Positions 33,922 to 42,384 of a stretch of DNA of 64,000 bases are shown here, piece by piece. The notes beneath the pieces were generated by a model. The model was not told the DNA's origin and did not search any database. It worked only from the letters and a program-made list of their open reading frames with translations. The stretch spans positions 806,001-870,000 of the forward strand of contig NZ_WUMO01000001.1 in the NCBI RefSeq assembly GCF_009826975.1. Reading direction: 5' to 3'. Position 1 is the first letter of the stretch, and every line of letters starts with the position of its first letter. The DNA is from Flavobacterium sp. HBTb2-11-1 (lineage in GTDB: Bacteria > Bacteroidota > Bacteroidia > Flavobacteriales > Flavobacteriaceae). Made by a program: the position numbers and the translations under genes.

Positions 33922-35547
33922 TTAACCTAAGAAAGGGTATCTGTAATCTTCTGGAGTTACAAATGTTTCTTTGATAGTTCTTGGAGAAGCCCAACGCAAT
34001 AAGTTTAATGCAGAACCTGCTTTATCGTTAGTTCCAGAAGCTCTTGCTCCACCAAATGGCTGCATTCCTACAACAGCTCCAGTTGGTTTGTCATTGATAT
34101 AGAAGTTACCAGCAGAGTTTTGCAATTTAGTTGTAGCAACTTCAATAGCGTAACGATCTTGGCTGAAAACTGCTCCTGTTAAAGCGTACTCAGAAGTGGT
34201 ATCCACTAATTCAAGAGTTTCCTCCCATTTAGCATCTTCGTAAACATAAATCGTAATAACCGGTCCAAACAACTCAGTTTCCATTGTAGTATATTTAGGA
34301 TTTGTAGTTACAATAACTGTTGGCTCAATAAAGTATCCTACAGATTTATCGTAATTTCCTCCAACGATGATTTCTGCATCAGCATCTTTTTTAGCTTGGT
34401 CGATATAACTTGCTAATTTGTCAAAAGAACCTTCATGGATAACTGCTGTAATGAAGTTTCCGAAATCTTCTGGAGAACCCATTTTCATAGATTTTACATC
34501 AGCAATTAATTGCTCTTTTACAGCTGGCCATAAACTTTGCGGAATATAAGCCCTAGAAGCTGCAGAACATTTTTGCCCTTGGAATTCAAAAGCTCCACGA
34601 GTAATTCCTGTAACTACTTGTTTTACGTTTGCGCTTGGGTGAGCAATGATAAAATCTTTACCTCCAGTTTCCCCAACGATTCTTGGATATGTTTTATAGT
34701 TGTGGATGTTTGCACCAATTTTAGCCCAAATATCTTTAAATACATGGGTTGATCCTGTAAAGTGGACACCAGCAAAATCACGGCTAGCCAAAACAGTATC
34801 AGTAATCATTAAAGCGTCTCCGAATACTACGTTGATAACACCGTCTGGAACTCCAGCTTCTTTGAAAACATCGATGATAACTTTTGCAGAGAATACTTGG
34901 CTATCACTTGGTTTCCAAACTACAACGTTACCCATCATAGCAGCACTTGCAGGAAGGTTTGCGGCGATCGCAGTAAAGTTGAATGGAGTAATAGCGTAAA
35001 CAAAACCTTCTAATGGTCTGTATTCTACACGGTTCCAAACAGAAGAATCTGATTTTGGCTGATCGTTGTAGATTTGAGTCATGAACTCAACATTGTATCT
35101 TAAGAAGTCAATTAATTCACAAGAAGAATCAATTTCTGCTTGATGGATATTTTTAGACTGTCCAATCATTGTAGCAGCGTTGATACGAGCTCTGTATGGC
35201 CCAGCGATAAGTTCAGCAGCTTTTAAGAAAATAGCAGCACGCTGTTCCCATGCCATGTTTGCCCATTTTTTTCTTGCTTCAAGAGCATTGGCAATGGCGC
35301 TTTCAATATGTTGTTTTTCAGCTAAATGATATTTTCCAACTACGTGCTGGTGATCATGAGGAGCTGTAATGTTTCTTGTATTTCCAGTTCTAATTTCTTC
35401 GCTTCCAATATATAAAGGAACGTCAATTTGAGAATTCCACATTGTGGTATAAGCAGCCTGTACAGCAGCTTTTTCTGGTGAGTTTGGTGCGTAGCTCTTT
35501 ACAGGCTCGTTTACCGCTTTTGGTACATGAAAAAATCCTTTAAGCAT
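33922..35547 (-). CDS. pruA: 1-pyrroline-5-carboxylate dehydrogenase
   Basis: A 541-residue aldehyde dehydrogenase that oxidises glutamate semialdehyde to glutamate in proline breakdown. The catalytic Cys is in FEFQGQKCSAASRAY and the general-base Glu in VGETGGKDF. TPFNFTAIAANLPAS and KPSDSQVFSA mark the NAD site. The start LKGFFHVPKAVNEPV and the PFGGARASGTNDKAGS end follow the stand-alone PruA of Bacteroidota. No putA proline dehydrogenase lies next to it. Confidence 0.96.
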   Translation of the reverse strand: MLKGFFHVPKAVNEPVKSYAPNSPEKAAVQAAYTTMWNSQIDVPLYIGSEEIRTGNTRNITAPHDHQHVVGKYHLAEKQHIESAIANALEARKKWANMAWEQRAAIFLKAAELIAGPYRARINAATMIGQSKNIHQAEIDSSCELIDFLRYNVEFMTQIYNDQPKSDSSVWNRVEYRPLEGFVYAITPFNFTAIAANLPASAAMMGNVVVWKPSDSQVFSAKVIIDVFKEAGVPDGVINVVFGDALMITDTVLASRDFAGVHFTGSTHVFKDIWAKIGANIHNYKTYPRIVGETGGKDFIIAHPSANVKQVVTGITRGAFEFQGQKCSAASRAYIPQSLWPAVKEQLIADVKSMKMGSPEDFGNFITAVIHEGSFDKLASYIDQAKKDADAEIIVGGNYDKSVGYFIEPTVIVTTNPKYTTMETELFGPVITIYVYEDAKWEETLELVDTTSEYALTGAVFSQDRYAIEVATTKLQNSAGNFYINDKPTGAVVGMQPFGGARASGTNDKAGSALNLLRWASPRTIKETFVTPEDYRYPFLG

Positions 35548-35619
35548 GTTATTTAAATTTGTGAATTAGACAATTTAAAGTTAGACTATTTGTTTTGTTA
35601 CGAATAATCTAACGCTGCA

Positions 35620-35627
35620 CAAAAGTA
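35620..35627 (-). promoter_or_regulatory. -7 box for pruA
   Basis: Minus-strand TACTTTTG, 72 bp before the ATG, with TTG about 23 bp upstream. Confidence 0.45.
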
Positions 35628-35699
35628 CAAAGGATAAATTAATAAATTGACAATTTTATGATTAAGATAACGATAAAAGCTATAGATGTAAACTATATC

Positions 35700-36086
35700 T
35701 TAATTTAATGCAAAAGGAGCACACATTCTAAAAGTAGGAACAATTACTTTGAATGTTTTTGTTGTAGTAAAATTGATCATATTAAAATGACCTTTCATTG
35801 CGCCGTAAGGAGACGATAATAAACAGCCAGAACTGTAAGTATGGTTTTCACCAGGTTTTAAAACTGGTTTTTTACCAATTACACCTTCACCATCTACAAC
35901 TTCTAAATCATTTAAAGAATCAAAAATTTCCCAATGGCGAGAAGTTAATTGTACAGAATCTTTACTATGATTTTCGATGGTAACTACGTAGCTAAAAGCA
36001 AAATGAATCTTGTAGTTTTTGAAGTATGTACCTTCAAAACTAGTCAAAACAGATATTTTTATGCCTCGTGTAATTTGAGAAACCAT
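35700..36086 (-). CDS. apaG: ApaG-like protein
   Basis: A 128-residue protein that is one ApaG domain, a fibronectin III-like beta sandwich. Motifs: FKNYKIHFAFSYVVTIENHS, VQLTSRHWEIFDSLN, EVVDGEGVIGKKPVLKPGE, YSSGCLLSSPYGAMKGHF. The exact role is unclear; in enterobacteria it is linked to cobalt/magnesium resistance and ApaH. Start at MVSQITRGIKISVLT fits the family. It has a minus-strand TAGCTTTG box at 36120-36127. Confidence 0.94.
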   Translation of the reverse strand: MVSQITRGIKISVLTSFEGTYFKNYKIHFAFSYVVTIENHSKDSVQLTSRHWEIFDSLNDLEVVDGEGVIGKKPVLKPGENHTYSSGCLLSSPYGAMKGHFNMINFTTTKTFKVIVPTFRMCAPFALN

Positions 36087-36119
36087 ACTAACGCCGTATA
36101 TATGTGAGTGTTATAGAGG

Positions 36120-36127
36120 CAAAGCTA
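36120..36127 (-). promoter_or_regulatory. -7 box for apaG
   Basis: Minus-strand TAGCTTTG, 33 bp before the ATG. Confidence 0.5.
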
Positions 36128-36165
36128 CAAAAAAAAATCGTTTAACCTAAAACCTTAACATTGTT

Positions 36166-37419
36166 TTAATTGACTATATTGATAGAGTTTGCATTTCCTT
36201 TTCCGATTACACGCTGATAACGGTCAGTAGCTTCTTTGTAATAAACCAAGATGGTGTACTCGTTTTCAGTCTGATAAAAGTTTCCATCAATGGCATTTTC
36301 AAAATCAACAACGCCTTTTTTATCGGCAACGGTATACTGAAAATTAGTAAAACCTTGCTTAATCATAATGGCTTTTTCAAAAACTCCTTTGTCGTTATTG
36401 TAGTCCATTTTATATTCTGGCGAAAGACTGTAGTTATTAAACATTCCAGAAATATAAATGTCTTTGTTCATTCTAAAAGCAGGAGCAGAGAGGCTGAAAT
36501 AAACCCAAGCATAATCGGCTTCAATATCATTGTTGGAACCGTTAATATTTTTTACCACAAAATTTCCATTCACATCTTCATAATTAGTATAAATCTGATT
36601 ACCTCTTGCGGCATTGGTATACAAAAACGAATTGTAGATATCGTTGTTCGAGCCTACTTTGGCTACATTATTACTAGCAGCTCTAATGTCTTTGTTTTCA
36701 AAATACAAAAACTCGTTTCCGCCCCAAAACTGGGTTTCTTTGTCGTATTTATAAACCAGCTGATTGCCAATGGTATATTGCGGAATAATGTTTTTTATCT
36801 CAGTATGAAAATTTCCGTTTTGCAATAAAAGCACCTTTACATTTTGCAACGGGGTTTGAAATACAATATCATTAGATAAAATAGCAAATTCAAGATTCTG
36901 CTTATAATCGATGTTGCTTAGGTTGCGGCTTCTTTTTACTTGTACTCCAACTGTACAATGGTTTTCATATAAAATGAATTTTCTCGAAAAAACAACTTCT
37001 CGGTCTTCATTCAGAATTCGCAGCATATAATTCCCCGAAAGCTTCAATAATTGCGTAAACTGGTTAGGAAAAGAAAGTCTGTAATGTGTATAAACCTGCA
37101 GTGTATTGAACGAATTCGAAAAATCGGTAATTCGCTGATTGTCCATACCAAAAATATAGTCGGTTTTTGGAATTTGCGTTGGAATCCAATTATAATCGCA
37201 ATGAAGAACTTCAAAATAATAATTGGCTTCATTGCCAAACAAATCATCAAATTGAAAGGTAAATGCAGAGCCTAATTCAAAAATTGGCGGGACATTACTG
37301 CCATTTTGAATGAAAGAAGCAGTTTTAATATTATATGGAGGGTCGATTTCTTTTTCCTGAGCTTTCGCTAAAGTGAAAATAAAAAGAAAAATAAAGCTTG
37401 TATATAAAAATTTCGGCAT
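36166..37419 (-). CDS. Type IX secretion system plug protein (DUF5103)
   Basis: A 417-residue exported protein (signal YTSFIFLFIFTLAKAQ) with the DUF5103 layout. The first domain (about 25-160) has DPPYNIKTASFIQNGSNVPP, YYFEVLHCDYNW and GNYMLRILNED; the second (about 160-400) has ADYAWVYFSLSAP, DIYISGMFNNYSL and KQGFTNFQYTVAD. The F. johnsoniae Plug protein, which seals the large SprA translocon pore of the type IX system, belongs to this family. The call rests on remembered domain patterns. No other type IX core gene lies in the window. Confidence 0.85.
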   Translation of the reverse strand: MPKFLYTSFIFLFIFTLAKAQEKEIDPPYNIKTASFIQNGSNVPPIFELGSAFTFQFDDLFGNEANYYFEVLHCDYNWIPTQIPKTDYIFGMDNQRITDFSNSFNTLQVYTHYRLSFPNQFTQLLKLSGNYMLRILNEDREVVFSRKFILYENHCTVGVQVKRSRNLSNIDYKQNLEFAILSNDIVFQTPLQNVKVLLLQNGNFHTEIKNIIPQYTIGNQLVYKYDKETQFWGGNEFLYFENKDIRAASNNVAKVGSNNDIYNSFLYTNAARGNQIYTNYEDVNGNFVVKNINGSNNDIEADYAWVYFSLSAPAFRMNKDIYISGMFNNYSLSPEYKMDYNNDKGVFEKAIMIKQGFTNFQYTVADKKGVVDFENAIDGNFYQTENEYTILVYYKEATDRYQRVIGKGNANSINIVN

Positions 37420-37493
37420 CTTTAAACGTTGTAAGATTGTAAATATAACAATTTTATATAACGAAAAAGATGCCGTTCTATTGGATTTAACGA

Positions 37494-40400
37494 TTAATTT
37501 CCTAAAATATACTCTAAGTTGCCTTCAATTTCATCATTGATATAACTTTCTTCTAAAAGCGAGTTAGACAATAATTTTTTGTTTTCCTGCAGTTTGATGA
37601 TTTTTTCTTCAACTGTATTTTTAGAAATAAAACGAATCACATTTACCTTGTTCATTTGCCCGATTCTATGCGCACGTGCCACACCTTGTTTTTCGGCAAA
37701 AGGATTCCACCAAGGGTCCAAGAATAAAACATAAGAAGCTTTTGTAATATTCAAACCAACACCTCCCGCTTTAAGCGAAATAAAGAATAATAGCGGATTT
37801 TCTTTTTCTTGAAACATTTTAACCTGTTGTTCCCTTTTATCTGCAGGCGTTTCACCCGTAATTTCACAGAAATCTATTTTGTTTTCCTTGCACCAATCGG
37901 TGTAAAAATTTAAATTGGTAACAAACGAACTGAAAATGATGACTTTCTGTTTTGCTTTTACTAAGTTTTCAAGATAATTGGTAACCGCAATATATTTTCC
38001 AGAATCAACTTCAGATTCCTGATCGACCATTTTTGGATGGTTACTCAATTGTCTCAGCTTCATCAAAGTGTTAATGATGTTGATTTTGTCTGGACCAGAA
38101 CCGTCAGTTTTAAGCAAGAAATTACGAGCTTTAGATTTCTCTTTCTCATATAATTTCTCCTGTTCAGGATCCATGTCGCAGTAATAAATCTGCTCTGTCA
38201 ATTCTGGCAAATCTTTTAGAACCTGTTCTTTAGTTCGTCTTAAAATATATGGCGCGATGAGGTTTTTTAATTCTGCTAAAACTTCTTCATTTTGCTTTTT
38301 CTCAATCGGATTTTTGAAATTTTCCATAAAGAAAGCATAACTTCCTAAAATATCGGGATTGATAAACTGCATTTGCGACCATAAATCGTCAAGCGAATTT
38401 TCAATCGGCGTACCACTCAAAGCAATTTTATGGCCTGTGCTGATTTTATTTATGGCTTTAAAAATCTTAGAGTTTTTGTTTTTGATGTATTGACTTTCGT
38501 CCAAAATCAGATAGCGGAAATCGTATTTTTCTAAAATAGAAATATCTCGATGAATGATGCTGTAGCTTGTAAAAATCAAATCGGTCGAATTGATTCTGCT
38601 CGCTAGCATTTTTCTGTCATTACCCACATATTGCATTTTCGAAAAGTGCGGCGTGAATTTGCCAGCTTCATTAAACCAGTTAAAAACCAACGAAGACGGT
38701 AGAACGATTAAAGCCTTAAGCGGTTCTCTTTCAATCGTAGTTTCGTTGGCAAACAAATCAAAATTGGTAGTTTTAGTGGTAAAGCCTAATTGTTCTTGTA
38801 CCGAAACCAAAACAGACAAAGTTTGCAATGTCTTTCCAAGTCCCATATCATCGGCCAAACATGCACCCATATTGGAATTGAAATGTCCTAAAAGCCATTT
38901 TACACCTTCAATTTGGTACGGCCTTAAAGTTGCTTTTATTAAGTCAGAACCAGTAAATTCGGCTTGATGAATTTGGTCTAAATCATTGTCAATTTCTGAA
39001 ATTCCATCTAAAGCGGTAAAATTACTTTTGCGCAACAAAAGAATGCCATTTTCTGTTTTGGCTAATTTTGCCAGCGAACCGTATTTGCTGAACCATTCTA
39101 GCGGAATCAAAAAGTAGTTTCCGTCTGGCAATGCAAAAAGTCTTTGTTTGCTTTTTATGTTGGGAATAATTTCGCTGAAATTGATTTTATAATTTCCAAC
39201 GGTAATTATTATTCTAATGTCGAACCAATCTCCAGCTGTTTCTTTTGAAGCAGAAATGGTATAGTTTTCCGTGACAATTTCTTTGCTTTCCAGTTTTAGG
39301 TTGTCAATAGTAAAACCTAAATTTTTCAGTTCTTCTTTATGGTCAATAATCAGCTGAATATTGATAAAAGGATCTGTGTTTTCTGCCTCTGAATTTAATC
39401 CAAATAACTCGTTTTTGATTTTGGTTAAACCAATCTCATTTAATTTTTTGATATATAAACTTTCTTCAAGATTTCTTTTAAACTGAATTATTTTAGGTTC
39501 ATTGGGAACACTAAAATCTACAAAAGAATGTGTTTTTTTTGTTTTGCTCGCATCAAATGAATAGCCGTTATAATCAAAATAAAGATTAAGGTAATAGCAG
39601 TTTTTAAAGAAATCATGAATAGGCTGAATCGTGCAGGAAATAATTTTGTCACGAAGTTCAATCTCAAAACCTGTGGCTTCAATATCAATTTTCTTTGCGA
39701 TTTGAGGAATAAAGCTTTTGAAGTAATCATCAACTAATTTTGATGGTATTTCAATAGATTTTTTCTTTAAAAAAGGCATCAGTTTTTTGGAGTTTAACTC
39801 TTTTAACTGCCCCAATTTTTTATTGATAATAAGCCAACCTGGTTCGTCTAAAAGGATGTCAACTTTGCTGTCTATTGGAGAGAAAACCGTTTCCTTTTCC
39901 TTTAAAGATAAAGTATAGGTAATGCCTTCTGAATGTTTGTCAAACTGAATCTGAGGCTCAAAATCAAGCGGATCAACGCTGACTCTTGAACGATAAAAAT
40001 CTTTTTCGGGTCCAAGATTCAAAGACAGAGGAAATTGTTCTTTTACAATTAAATCGTAAAATGAACTTAAATTGAATTTAAGATGTTGACGAATGGCAAA
40101 TTCAATTTTTGAATCTTTTTGTAAGTCAGCAATTGTTTTAGCGGACTTAATTTTAGCGCCAAATTTTTTAAAAATAAATTCAGGTTTAAGAGAATCGCAA
40201 GCTGTTAATATTCTTTTTGAATTGGAATCTAAATTATCAAAAGTGATTCCGAAACTTTCAAGTACATCAGGACTTGCTTTTTTGTCTAAATATTTGATTT
40301 CACTAGTATTCTCAACGATGTAGGCGGTTGGAATATAGACATTCAGATTTTTTTCCAAACTGATGTCAAAACAGAACTGAAATGATTTTGTAGGTTCCAA
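37494..40400 (-). CDS. SNF2-family helicase-like ATPase
   Basis: A 968-residue protein. The first half (about 1-480) is a helicase-associated region with little known homology. The second half is a full SNF2 ATPase: motif I ADDMGLGKTLQTL, motif II LDESQ (in place of DEAH), motif III ALSGTPIENSLDDLWSQM, motif V SLKAGGVGLN, motif VI ARAHRIGQ. It likely remodels protein-DNA complexes such as RNA polymerase, as RapA does. The start is a TTG at 40400, as no ATG precedes the conserved part nearby. The N-terminal half makes it larger than RapA-like minimal forms. Confidence 0.92.
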   Translation of the reverse strand: MEPTKSFQFCFDISLEKNLNVYIPTAYIVENTSEIKYLDKKASPDVLESFGITFDNLDSNSKRILTACDSLKPEFIFKKFGAKIKSAKTIADLQKDSKIEFAIRQHLKFNLSSFYDLIVKEQFPLSLNLGPEKDFYRSRVSVDPLDFEPQIQFDKHSEGITYTLSLKEKETVFSPIDSKVDILLDEPGWLIINKKLGQLKELNSKKLMPFLKKKSIEIPSKLVDDYFKSFIPQIAKKIDIEATGFEIELRDKIISCTIQPIHDFFKNCYYLNLYFDYNGYSFDASKTKKTHSFVDFSVPNEPKIIQFKRNLEESLYIKKLNEIGLTKIKNELFGLNSEAENTDPFINIQLIIDHKEELKNLGFTIDNLKLESKEIVTENYTISASKETAGDWFDIRIIITVGNYKINFSEIIPNIKSKQRLFALPDGNYFLIPLEWFSKYGSLAKLAKTENGILLLRKSNFTALDGISEIDNDLDQIHQAEFTGSDLIKATLRPYQIEGVKWLLGHFNSNMGACLADDMGLGKTLQTLSVLVSVQEQLGFTTKTTNFDLFANETTIEREPLKALIVLPSSLVFNWFNEAGKFTPHFSKMQYVGNDRKMLASRINSTDLIFTSYSIIHRDISILEKYDFRYLILDESQYIKNKNSKIFKAINKISTGHKIALSGTPIENSLDDLWSQMQFINPDILGSYAFFMENFKNPIEKKQNEEVLAELKNLIAPYILRRTKEQVLKDLPELTEQIYYCDMDPEQEKLYEKEKSKARNFLLKTDGSGPDKINIINTLMKLRQLSNHPKMVDQESEVDSGKYIAVTNYLENLVKAKQKVIIFSSFVTNLNFYTDWCKENKIDFCEITGETPADKREQQVKMFQEKENPLLFFISLKAGGVGLNITKASYVLFLDPWWNPFAEKQGVARAHRIGQMNKVNVIRFISKNTVEEKIIKLQENKKLLSNSLLEESYINDEIEGNLEYILGN

Positions 40401-40449
40401 GATTTAGGGATTTGGTTAGGCTTGTAATTTAGATTTGGGCAAAAAAAAT

Positions 40450-40491
40450 AAAAGGAGTTTTCAAATTATTACTATTTTGAAAACTCCTTTT
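40450..40491 (-). terminator. Terminator after the methyltransferase gene
   Basis: Stem AAAAGGAGTTTTCAAA / TTTTGAAAACTCCTTTT with a 9-nt loop. It lies 35 bp past the stop; the 26-bp repeat fills the space between. Confidence 0.85.
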
Positions 40492-40517
40492 AAATGAACT
40501 TATATCACTTATATGGT
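40492..40517. repeat. 26-bp dispersed repeat, copy 1
   Basis: AAATGAACTTATATCACTTA plus TATGGT, identical to the copy at 43721. It contains the direct repeat ACTTATAT-C-ACTTATAT. Both copies lie directly beside a strong hairpin and before the 3' end of a minus-strand gene. Confidence 0.85.
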
Positions 40518-40525
40518 GAAAAAAA

Positions 40526-41299
40526 TTAGTTTTCCTGTTTAAAGCAAAGCGGAATAATCTCGCCTTTTGCTAAACAGTATTTTTCAACTAATTCTGGTGC
40601 AATTTTGTTAGTGTAATCTTCTTCAATTACAATAAAACCAATACTTCTTAATTTATCGAAATAATCGCGTCCGTAAACACGAACGTGATCGTATTGTCCG
40701 AAGATTTTAGCGCGTTCTTTCTGGTCTGTAATCGAATCATCTGCAAAAGTAACTTCGCGAGATAAATCTTGAGGAATTTGAAGAATCGCCATTCCGCCTG
40801 GTTTTAAAACTCTGTATAATTCCTGCATTGCTTTTGTGTCGTCTGGAATGTGTTCTAAAACGTGATTACATAAAATAACGTCATATTCATTGTCTTTGAA
40901 AGGCAAATTACAGATATCTGCTTTTACATCGGCCAATGGAGAAAGTAAATCAGTTGTGGTGTAATCTAAGTTTTTCTGTTTGCGGAATCTTTTATAAAAA
41001 GCTTGTTCTGGAGCAAAATGCAATACTTTTTTAGGCGCTGTAAAAAAATCAGTTTGATCGTTTAAATACAGCCAAAGTAAACGATGTCTCTCTAAAGAAA
41101 GGGTGCTTGGCGAAAGCACGTTATTACGTTGTTTTCCGTATCCGTAAGGTAAAAACGATTTAAAGCTTTTTCCATCAATTGGATCTGTAAATTTATCTCC
41201 TTTTAAAGAGAAAGCTAAAATTGGTCGCGCCACGTAACTCAAACGAATTAATAATGGACGCGGGATAGTGTTAAGGACTAATTTAAAAAGTTTTTTCAC
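40526..41299 (-). CDS. Class I SAM-dependent methyltransferase
   Basis: A 257-residue Methyltransf_11-type enzyme. A basic N-terminus (KLVLNTIPRPLLIRLSYVARP) precedes the SAM fold: VLHFAPEQAFYKRF in place of the usual GxGxG motif I, the acidic TTDLLSPLADVKADI, and the clear DVILCNHVLEHIPDD and ELYRVLKPGGMAILQIP. The weak motif I is odd but seen in related proteins. Substrate unknown. It follows map by 21 bp on the same strand, so the two are likely co-transcribed. Confidence 0.88.
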   Translation of the reverse strand: MKKLFKLVLNTIPRPLLIRLSYVARPILAFSLKGDKFTDPIDGKSFKSFLPYGYGKQRNNVLSPSTLSLERHRLLWLYLNDQTDFFTAPKKVLHFAPEQAFYKRFRKQKNLDYTTTDLLSPLADVKADICNLPFKDNEYDVILCNHVLEHIPDDTKAMQELYRVLKPGGMAILQIPQDLSREVTFADDSITDQKERAKIFGQYDHVRVYGRDYFDKLRSIGFIVIEEDYTNKIAPELVEKYCLAKGEIIPLCFKQEN

Positions 41300-41320
41300 A
41301 GGTTTGATTCGGGGTTGTAT

Positions 41321-42139
41321 TTATACGATTAAGGGAATTTGTCTGAATTCGTCTTCTTCATTGCTCTCAATTCCAAGAGCTTTATAGATGTATTTAAAAG
41401 TCGATAATAACTCAGGCTTTCCATCAACTAAGGCAACGTCATGCTCAAAATGCGCACTTGGTTTTCCGTCAGCAGTCAAAATTGTCCAGCCGTCTTTTAG
41501 TTGTTTGATATTTCTAGTTCCCATGTTGATCATAGGTTCAATTGCTACAACCATTCCTTCAACAAAAAGCTTTCCGCGTCCGCGTTTTCCGTAATTTGGC
41601 ATTTCTGGCTCTTCGTGCATTTTTTGCCCAACACCATGTCCAACCAATTCACGAACTACTCCGTAACCATGAGCTTCAGTATATTTTTGAATCGCATTTC
41701 CAACATCTTCTACGCGATTTCCTGCTTTAAATTCTCTAATTCCAACGTAAAGAGATTCTTTAGTTACCTGCAAAAGTTTTTTTACTTCAGGAGCAACTTC
41801 TCCAATTTCGAAACTGTAAGCATGGTCTCCGTGGAAACCATTTTTAAAAGCGCCACAGTCAACCGAAATAACATCACCGTTTTTAAGAGGAATATTATTA
41901 GGAATACCGTGAACAACCTGAGCGTTTGGACTCATACAAAGCGAATTCGGGAAATCGTACAATCCAAGGAAACTTGGAACTGCACCGTGATCACGAATAA
42001 ATTCTTCGGCTAATTTGTCAAGATATAATGTGGTAACTCCTTCTTTAATTTCAGAAGCAATCATTCCTAATGTTTTTGATACGATTAAAGCACTTTCGCG
42101 CATTAATTCGATTTCCTCTCTAGTTTTCTGGATAATCAT
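41321..42139 (-). CDS. map: Methionine aminopeptidase type I
   Basis: A 272-residue enzyme that removes the initiator Met from new proteins. Metal ligands are visible in VDCGAF (Asp), GDHAYSF (Asp), GHGVG (His), AIEPM (Glu) and HFEHDVA (Glu). VHGIPNN carries the substrate His. The start used is the ATG of IIQKTREEIELM. The longer TTG start at 42163 lies inside the -7 promoter box and can be excluded. Confidence 0.96.
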   Translation of the reverse strand: MIIQKTREEIELMRESALIVSKTLGMIASEIKEGVTTLYLDKLAEEFIRDHGAVPSFLGLYDFPNSLCMSPNAQVVHGIPNNIPLKNGDVISVDCGAFKNGFHGDHAYSFEIGEVAPEVKKLLQVTKESLYVGIREFKAGNRVEDVGNAIQKYTEAHGYGVVRELVGHGVGQKMHEEPEMPNYGKRGRGKLFVEGMVVAIEPMINMGTRNIKQLKDGWTILTADGKPSAHFEHDVALVDGKPELLSTFKYIYKALGIESNEEDEFRQIPLIV

Positions 42140-42160
42140 ATTTTTCCCATTTTCAGTTGG

Positions 42161-42168
42161 CAAAAGTA
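42161..42168 (-). promoter_or_regulatory. -7 box for map
   Basis: Minus-strand TACTTTTG, 22 bp before the ATG at 42139. It overlaps the alternative TTG codon, which decides the start. Confidence 0.6.
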
Positions 42169-42190
42169 CAATTTTTAATTAAAATTTTTC

Positions 42191-42312
42191 GCCACGAATT
42201 CACGAATTATCTCAAAACAAAATTTTTAAAAAAAGTGTTTCACAAATCAATTAATTAATTTTTGAAGAAAATTCGTGAATTGCTTCGGCAGTCACTTCGT
42301 TCGAGTCGTGGC
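42191..42312. repeat. Dispersed inverted-repeat element (fourth copy)
   Basis: GCCACGAATTCACGAATT on the left, AATTCGTGAATT and CGAGTCGTGGC on the right. The right arm is interrupted by GCTTCGGCAGTCACTTCGTT. Confidence 0.75.
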
Positions 42313-42384
42313 TATCAAAACAATCAATAGAGTTAACGTGTTTCAGAAAAAAGCCATAAATTAGTAATACAAACGCTTATAATT

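Noticed and set aside
41501..42013. 170-codon ORF opposite map
   Set aside because: It is a shadow of the map reading frame with no signal or domain and unlikely amino acid composition.
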